From assembly GCA_030425785.1 (NCBI GenBank), contig JAUHYJ010000074.1:1-10327 (forward strand): a DNA stretch of 10,327 nucleotides. The letters run 5' to 3'. The notes beneath the pieces are model-generated. The model was not told the DNA's origin. It saw only the letters and a program-made list of their open reading frames with translations, and did not search any database. Shown here in pieces: positions 6,123 to 10,327 of this stretch (position 1 is the first letter of the stretch; every line of letters begins with the position of its first letter). Source of the stretch: Acidimicrobiia bacterium (lineage in GTDB: Bacteria; Actinomycetota; Acidimicrobiia; Acidimicrobiales; Ilumatobacteraceae). The translations under genes were made by a program, and so were the position numbers.

Positions 6123-7378
6123 GTCCCGAGCACCAGCCGATCCACTTCGATCCGGTCGAGGACGCGATCGCTGCCGTCGCCCGCGGCGAGATCGTGGTCG
6201 TCGCCGACGACGAGGATCGCGAGAACGAAGGTGACCTGATCATGGCGGCCGACCTGGCGACCCCGCAGTCGATCGCGTTCTTCGTGCGTCACACGTCCGG
6301 GGTGATCTGCGTCGGGCTGACCGGTGAGCGATGCGCCGAGCTCGACCTGCCACAGATGGTGACGCCGGCCGACAACAGCGAGGCACTCGGCACGGCCTTC
6401 ACGGTCACGATCGACGTGCGCGACGGCACCACGACCGGGATCTCGGCCGCCGACCGGGCGGCGACGCTGCGAGCGATCGCCGACCCGCAGGTCGGCGCGG
6501 CGGCGTTCAACCGACCCGGCCACATCTTCCCGTTGCGGGCCAGGGCGGGCGGCGTGCTGAAGCGCGCCGGCCACACCGAGGCCGCGGTCGACCTCGCTGT
6601 GCTCGCCGGCCGGCAGCCGGCAGGTGCGCTGTGTGAGGTCGTGCGCGACGACGGCGAGATGGCGCGCGGCCCCGATCTGCGCCGGTTCGCCGACGACCAC
6701 GGGCTCGTGTTCATCTCGATCGCCGATCTGATCCGGTACCGGCGCCGTCACGAGCAACTCGTCGAGCGCACGGCGTCGGCGCGGGTTCCGACCAGGTGGG
6801 GCGAGTTCCAGTGCCACTCGTACGAGTGCGCGCTCGACGACCAGACCCATCTCGCCTACACGATGGGCGACGTGGCCGACGGCGACCCCGTGCTCGTCCG
6901 TGTGCACAGCGAATGCATCACCGGCGACGTGTTCGGCAGCGTGAAGTGCGACTGCGGGCCGCAGCTGCACGAGGCGATGCGTCGCGTGGCCGAGGCGGGC
7001 CGCGGCGTCGTGGTGTACCTCCGGGGTCACGAGGGTCGCGGCATCGGGATCGCCCACAAGCTGCGCGCGTACGAACTGCAGGACCAGGGGCTCGACACGG
7101 TCGATGCCAACGTCGCGCTCGGTCTGCCGGTCGACACGCGCGAGTACGGCGTCGGTGCGCAGATCCTCGCCGACCTCGGCGTGCGTCGCCTGCGGCTCAT
7201 GACCAACAACCCGGAGAAGTACGGCGGGCTCGACGGATTCGGGCTGACGGTCGAGGAGCGCGTGCCGATCCACCTGCGCCCGCACCCCGAGGCCGAGCGC
7301 TACCTGCGCACCAAGCGCGACCGCCTCGGCCACCTCCTGCCGGACGACCTCGACGATCTCGACGAGGTGGCACGATGA
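6119..7378 (+). CDS. ribBA: Bifunctional DHBP synthase / GTP cyclohydrolase II
   Basis: This 419-residue fusion supplies both branches of riboflavin synthesis. The N-terminal domain (about 8-210) makes 3,4-dihydroxy-2-butanone 4-phosphate from ribulose 5-phosphate. It keeps the acidic loop [10 protein letters not shown] (30-39), RHTSG (57-61), [11 protein letters not shown] (104-114), [10 protein letters not shown] (132-141), GHTEA (151-155) and the CE pair (172-173). The C-terminal domain (about 218-405) opens GTP to the diaminopyrimidine. It has the zinc cysteines 266, 277 and 279 in [17 protein letters not shown], then [10 protein letters not shown] (301-310), [12 protein letters not shown] (339-350) and MTNNPEK (361-367). 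All signature residues of both halves look intact, so this is not one of the degenerate RibBA relatives. The start ATG lies 7 bases after GGAAGGA and overlaps the ribE stop; the stop overlaps ribH in the same way. Confidence 0.97.
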   Translation: MSPEHQPIHFDPVEDAIAAVARGEIVVVADDEDRENEGDLIMAADLATPQSIAFFVRHTSGVICVGLTGERCAELDLPQMVTPADNSEALGTAFTVTIDVRDGTTTGISAADRAATLRAIADPQVGAAAFNRPGHIFPLRARAGGVLKRAGHTEAAVDLAVLAGRQPAGALCEVVRDDGEMARGPDLRRFADDHGLVFISIADLIRYRRRHEQLVERTASARVPTRWGEFQCHSYECALDDQTHLAYTMGDVADGDPVLVRVHSECITGDVFGSVKCDCGPQLHEAMRRVAEAGRGVVVYLRGHEGRGIGIAHKLRAYELQDQGLDTVDANVALGLPVDTREYGVGAQILADLGVRRLRLMTNNPEKYGGLDGFGLTVEERVPIHLRPHPEAERYLRTKRDRLGHLLPDDLDDLDEVAR

Positions 7379-7836
7379 GGGTCGGTGCCGTCGATCGCCC
7401 CGACGTCGACGGGACCGGCCGGCGGTTCGCACTCGTCTGCGGGCGCTTCAACCACGAGATCGTCCGTGCACTCGAAGCGGGGGCTCGACGTGCCTTGACC
7501 GCCTCCGCCGTCGCCGACGACGGCATCGACACCGTCTGGGCACCGGGCGCGCTCGAGATCCCCCAGATCGCCCGGCGCCTCGCCGACACCGGCCGCTACG
7601 ACGCGATCGTGGCGCTCGGCGCGGTCATCAAGGGCGACACGTACCACTTCGAGGTGGTCTGCGATCAGAGCGCGGCCGGTCTGATGCAGCTGTCGCTCAC
7701 GACCGAGGTCGTGGTGACCAATGGCATCCTCACCGTGTACGACGCCGAACAAGCCGCCGTCCGCAGCGCCGACGACGACGCCAACAAGGGCGCCGAGGCC
7801 GCGTTCGCGGCACTCGAGGTGCTGGCGGTCACCTAG
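7375..7836 (+). CDS. ribH: 6,7-dimethyl-8-ribityllumazine synthase
   Basis: This 153-residue enzyme condenses dihydroxybutanone phosphate with the ribitylamino-pyrimidine to give lumazine, the substrate of RibE; family members form pentamers or 60-mer capsids. Visible motifs are [12 protein letters not shown] (19-30), [10 protein letters not shown] (55-64), [19 protein letters not shown] (80-98) with His91 matching the catalytic His88 of the B. subtilis enzyme, [15 protein letters not shown] (116-130) and ANKGAEAA (136-143). The ATG overlaps the ribBA stop (ATGA), with GAGG seven bases upstream inside ribBA, so translation is probably coupled. It is the last gene of the operon and ends in TAG only 21 bp before the convergent amidohydrolase stop. 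Whether it assembles as a pentamer or capsid cannot be told by eye. Confidence 0.96.
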   Translation: MRVGAVDRPDVDGTGRRFALVCGRFNHEIVRALEAGARRALTASAVADDGIDTVWAPGALEIPQIARRLADTGRYDAIVALGAVIKGDTYHFEVVCDQSAAGLMQLSLTTEVVVTNGILTVYDAEQAAVRSADDDANKGAEAAFAALEVLAVT

Positions 7837-7857
7837 GTCGCGGGGAACGACGGGTCG

Positions 7858-9015
7858 TCAGGCAGCCGCGGCGACCGGGAGCTTCGTCAGATCGATGCCG
7901 TAGAGATCGGCCGTGTTGCCCGACAGGATCGCCTGGCGTTGCTCGTCGGTCAGATGGGCGGTCTGCTCGGCGAGCATCTCCTGCGACCACGGCCACGTCG
8001 AGTCGCTGTGGGGGAAGTCGTTCGCCCAGAGCAGCCGCCGCCAGTTCATCTGGTCGGCGACGCGGAACGCCGTCCAGTCGTCCTGGAACGTCGTGTAGAT
8101 GTGTTCGGCGAAGTATTCGGACGGCAGCTTCGACAGCTCGACGCCGGGCGCCATCCAGTTGCGGTGGCGGTTGTAGGCGTGGTCCATCCGGTACATGTAG
8201 TGCGGCACCCAGCCGGCATCCGCCTCGACGCACACGATCCGTAGCCCGGGGTGGCGTTCGAACACACCGCCGTACACCAGCGTCCCCATGATGTCCTGGA
8301 TCCCGCGGATGATGCCGAGGAACCCGTTCAGGCGCGAGCCGCGCGGCCTGCCGTTGAACAGGCTGTTGCGCGACGTGAGGATGTGGAAGCTGAGCGGCAG
8401 GCCGAGGCCGACCGCCGCGTCCCAGAACGGGTCCCACATGGGGTCGTCGTAGTCGCCCGAGCCGTCGTCGGCGAGCGTGCCGGGCTCACCCGGCATCATC
8501 ACGCCACGCAACCCGGCGTCGCGGATCGCGGTCAGGTCGGCGATGCCCTGGTCGACGGACGGCAGGGCGGTCTGGCCACAACCGAGCAGCCGGTCGGGCG
8601 CCACGCTGCAGTACTCGGCGATCCAGCGGTTGTACGCCTGGAAGCACGCCTGCTTGTAGTCGACGTCGTCGTGGTTGCAGATCATCATCCCGACGGTCGG
8701 GTAGATGATCTCGGCCGCCACAACGTCACGTTCCTGATCGGCGAGGCGGTACGACGGGTCCCACCCCGAGCGATGCAGTTCGTCGAAGGTGACACCTGCG
8801 ATGCTCAGCTCCTCGGGTGGCTTCCCGGCGGCCGCGACCAGGCCCATGGCGATCGGTCGCGACATGCCGGGGATGACGAACAAGTCGCCGCGCTGCTCGT
8901 CGGTGACCATGTGCGGCGCCCGGTCGCGGAACGCCGGGTCGATGTGCGCCGAGTAGCAGTCGGGCGGCTCGGTGATGTGCGAATCGGCACTGATCACGGG
9001 GAAGGGAAAGCTCAT
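7858..9015 (-). CDS. Metal-dependent amidohydrolase (Amidohydrolase_2 / ACMSD-like family)
   Basis: This 385-residue TIM-barrel hydrolase or decarboxylase has family-typical elements: VISADSHITEP at the start (Asp11, His13, Glu16), a mid-barrel LSFHI histidine (His211), the EADAGWVPHYMYRMDH stretch, and the WANDFPHSDSTWP segment with the late-barrel Asp333. The first metal motif is D-S-H-x-x-E rather than the H-x-H of classical ACMSD. This variant is common in actinobacterial and mycobacterial homologues from memory, so it is probably a subfamily trait, not damage. The ATG at 9015 has GAGG six bases upstream and overlaps the stop of the preceding amidohydrolase by four bases, so the two are co-translated. 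The substrate is unknown; hydrolysis or decarboxylation of a catabolic intermediate fits the family. The frame is open up to 9333 but there it only shadows the neighbouring gene. Confidence 0.9.
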   Translation of the reverse strand: MSFPFPVISADSHITEPPDCYSAHIDPAFRDRAPHMVTDEQRGDLFVIPGMSRPIAMGLVAAAGKPPEELSIAGVTFDELHRSGWDPSYRLADQERDVVAAEIIYPTVGMMICNHDDVDYKQACFQAYNRWIAEYCSVAPDRLLGCGQTALPSVDQGIADLTAIRDAGLRGVMMPGEPGTLADDGSGDYDDPMWDPFWDAAVGLGLPLSFHILTSRNSLFNGRPRGSRLNGFLGIIRGIQDIMGTLVYGGVFERHPGLRIVCVEADAGWVPHYMYRMDHAYNRHRNWMAPGVELSKLPSEYFAEHIYTTFQDDWTAFRVADQMNWRRLLWANDFPHSDSTWPWSQEMLAEQTAHLTDEQRQAILSGNTADLYGIDLTKLPVAAAA

Positions 9016-10327
9016 CGGGCACCTCGCACCAGACGACCAGGTGTGGCACCGGTCGATTCGCCGTCGGACATGATCTCGGTGCCGGCGACGAACGTGTGCC
9101 GATAGCCGGTCGCTCGCTGCAGCATCCGCTTGCCGCCGGCCGGCAGGTCGCCGACGACCTCGGGGACGTGGAGTCGGAGCCCGTCGAAGTCGATGACGTT
9201 GACGTCGGCCCGCTTGCCCGGTGCCAGCACACCGCGGTCGGTCAGCCCGACCGTCTCGGCGGTCATCCGGCACTGCTTGGCCATCAGCGTCTCGACCGGG
9301 ATGCGACCGGTCGGTCGGTCGCGCCCCCACCACTGCAGCAGCGTGGTGGGGAAGCTGACGTCGCAGATCGTGCCGACGTGGGCACCACCGTCGGACAACC
9401 CGGGGACCGCCGCCGGGTGCCGGAGCATCTCGCCGACGACGTCGAGGTTCTGGCGGGCCCAGTTCAGGACCGGCTGGTACAGCAGTGCCGTTCCGTCGGC
9501 CTCGAGCAGCCAGTCGTACACGACGTCGAGCGGTTCGCGTCCGGCTCGCCGCGCGGTCGCCTCGACCGAGTCGGACGGGTCGGGTTCGTAGTTCGGCGGG
9601 TCGCCGAGCCGGAAGATGTAGCCGAACCGGTGGATCGCCCGGCTGCCGAGCTTGGTGTCCTCGACGTGAGCGCCCTCGATGATGCGACGCCGCAGTTCGG
9701 GGTCGCGCATGACCGCGACCCGTTCGGCGAGCGGGCGATCTGCGATCTCCCGGTACGCCGGGCTGTACATGAACGGGTGCAGGGTCGTCTCGAGGCCGAA
9801 CATTAGCCCGACGGCGCGGGCGCCGACCTGGCCGCGCATCGGCACGCCCCGGGCCGACGACTCGGCGAAGAAGTCGAGCTCGCGGCGCCAGTCGTCAGGG
9901 GTGCGTGGGCCCTGCGCGATCGACACCGAGATCGGGCGACCCGACTCGGCGGCCATGCGATGGAACAGCTCGATCTCGCCGTCGAGGTCGATGAAGTCGG
10001 TGACGGCCTGCAGCACGCCGGTGCCGGCCTTGCCGATCTCGGTGGCGATGCCGACCAGCTCGTCGGCCTCGGCCTTGAGCGTCGGCGTCGGCTCGCCGAG
10101 GCTCGTGCGGTGGTTGATCGTGCGGCTGGTGGTGAACCCGACGGCGCCGGCCTCGATCGCCTCGCGGGCGAGCCGCGCCATCTCGGTGATGTCGTCAGGC
10201 GTTGCGGGCTGCTGGGTGGCACCGCGCTCTCCCATCACGTGCAGTCGCAACGCACCGTGGGGCACCTGGGCCGCGAGGTCGATGTCGCGGGGTCGCCGGT
10301 CGAGGTCGTCGAGGTATTCCGGGAAGG
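9012..10327 (-). CDS. N-acyl-D-amino-acid deacylase-type amidohydrolase (5' end outside window)
   Basis: The frame is open to the right edge, giving about 437 residues of the C-terminal part. The GTG at 10265 is internal: the residues before it (FPEYLDDLDRRPRDIDLAAQ) continue the D-aminoacylase pattern into VPHGALRLHVMGERGA. Further family marks are GAVGFTTSRTINHRTSLGEPTP, the LSDGGAHVG segment with the catalytic-site Asp, and the C-terminal GVLAPGKRADVNVIDFD block, where the composite beta-domain resumes in urease-type amidohydrolases. Classical members release free D-amino acids from N-acyl-D-amino acids with zinc, but many actinobacterial relatives have unknown substrates. Its stop overlaps the start of the smaller amidohydrolase, so the two are probably made together and may act in sequence. 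The N-terminal metal-binding part is not visible here. Confidence 0.88.
   Translation of the reverse strand, partial: FPEYLDDLDRRPRDIDLAAQVPHGALRLHVMGERGATQQPATPDDITEMARLAREAIEAGAVGFTTSRTINHRTSLGEPTPTLKAEADELVGIATEIGKAGTGVLQAVTDFIDLDGEIELFHRMAAESGRPISVSIAQGPRTPDDWRRELDFFAESSARGVPMRGQVGARAVGLMFGLETTLHPFMYSPAYREIADRPLAERVAVMRDPELRRRIIEGAHVEDTKLGSRAIHRFGYIFRLGDPPNYEPDPSDSVEATARRAGREPLDVVYDWLLEADGTALLYQPVLNWARQNLDVVGEMLRHPAAVPGLSDGGAHVGTICDVSFPTTLLQWWGRDRPTGRIPVETLMAKQCRMTAETVGLTDRGVLAPGKRADVNVIDFDGLRLHVPEVVGDLPAGGKRMLQRATGYRHTFVAGTEIMSDGESTGATPGRLVRGAR

Noticed and set aside
7847..7858. ACGAC-GG-GTCGT dyad as a terminator between ribH and the convergent amidohydrolase
   Set aside because: The 2-base loop is too small for a stable RNA hairpin without losing a pair, and there is no T-run.
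1..10327. Mobile elements, CRISPR arrays, tRNA or rRNA genes
   Set aside because: No transposase or integrase motifs, spaced direct repeats or structural RNA landmarks were seen on either strand; nearly all sequence is accounted for by intact ordinary genes.

Overview
The window is GC-rich (roughly 70% by eye) with dense coding, short gaps, ATGA start/stop overlaps and strong third-position G/C bias. Gene content (a soluble P450, paired amidohydrolases, a FAS1 lipoprotein, and a riboflavin operon behind an FMN riboswitch) suggests a chromosomal segment of an actinobacterium, perhaps of the Acidimicrobiia (Ilumatobacter-like). That placement is inference from style and protein wording, not from a search. 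I see no phage, transposon, CRISPR, tRNA or rRNA signal. Codon use looks uniform, so this reads as ordinary core and accessory chromosome.

Layout. (1) 1-390, plus: the C-terminal part of a PaaE-type oxygenase reductase with its plant-type 2Fe-2S domain; the gene begins before the window. (2) 410-1717, minus: a soluble cytochrome P450, convergent with the reductase. (3) 1718-1890: a divergent intergenic region with overlapping dyads. (4) 1891-2511, plus: a small secreted, probably lipid-anchored FAS1 (fasciclin) protein. (5) 2544-3839, minus: a CPD-type DNA photolyase, 40 bp downstream of and co-directional with (6) 3880-5160, minus: a 12-TM MFS transporter. (7) 5161-5537: a 377-bp non-coding region holding a long imperfect hairpin, a second dyad with a possible -10 box, a textbook FMN riboswitch, and a probable 15-codon leader ORF that overlaps the ribE start. 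(8) 5538-7836, plus: ribE, ribBA and ribH, joined by ATGA overlaps. (9) 7858-10327, minus: two overlapping amidohydrolases, the upstream one (D-aminoacylase type) running off the right edge.

How the parts fit. RibBA makes both precursors of riboflavin (the GTP-derived pyrimidine and dihydroxybutanone phosphate), RibH condenses the four-carbon unit with the pyrimidine to give lumazine, and RibE dismutates lumazine to riboflavin. The deaminase/reductase RibD is not in this window and must be elsewhere. FMN, the downstream product, would close the loop through the riboswitch. The photolyase (FAD) and PaaE-type reductase (FAD by family) are flavoproteins near this operon, but the sequence does not show that they are co-regulated with it.

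Most worth following up are the ribE leader: a small ORF with its own strong Shine-Dalgarno sequence and TGATG coupling to ribE, plus two competing pairings that could expose or hide that ribosome site; and the tandem dyads between the MFS gene and the riboswitch. In the proteins, the P450 has Pro where the oxygen-activating Thr normally sits, and the photolyase seems to have Tyr near the position of the outermost Trp of the electron-transfer triad.
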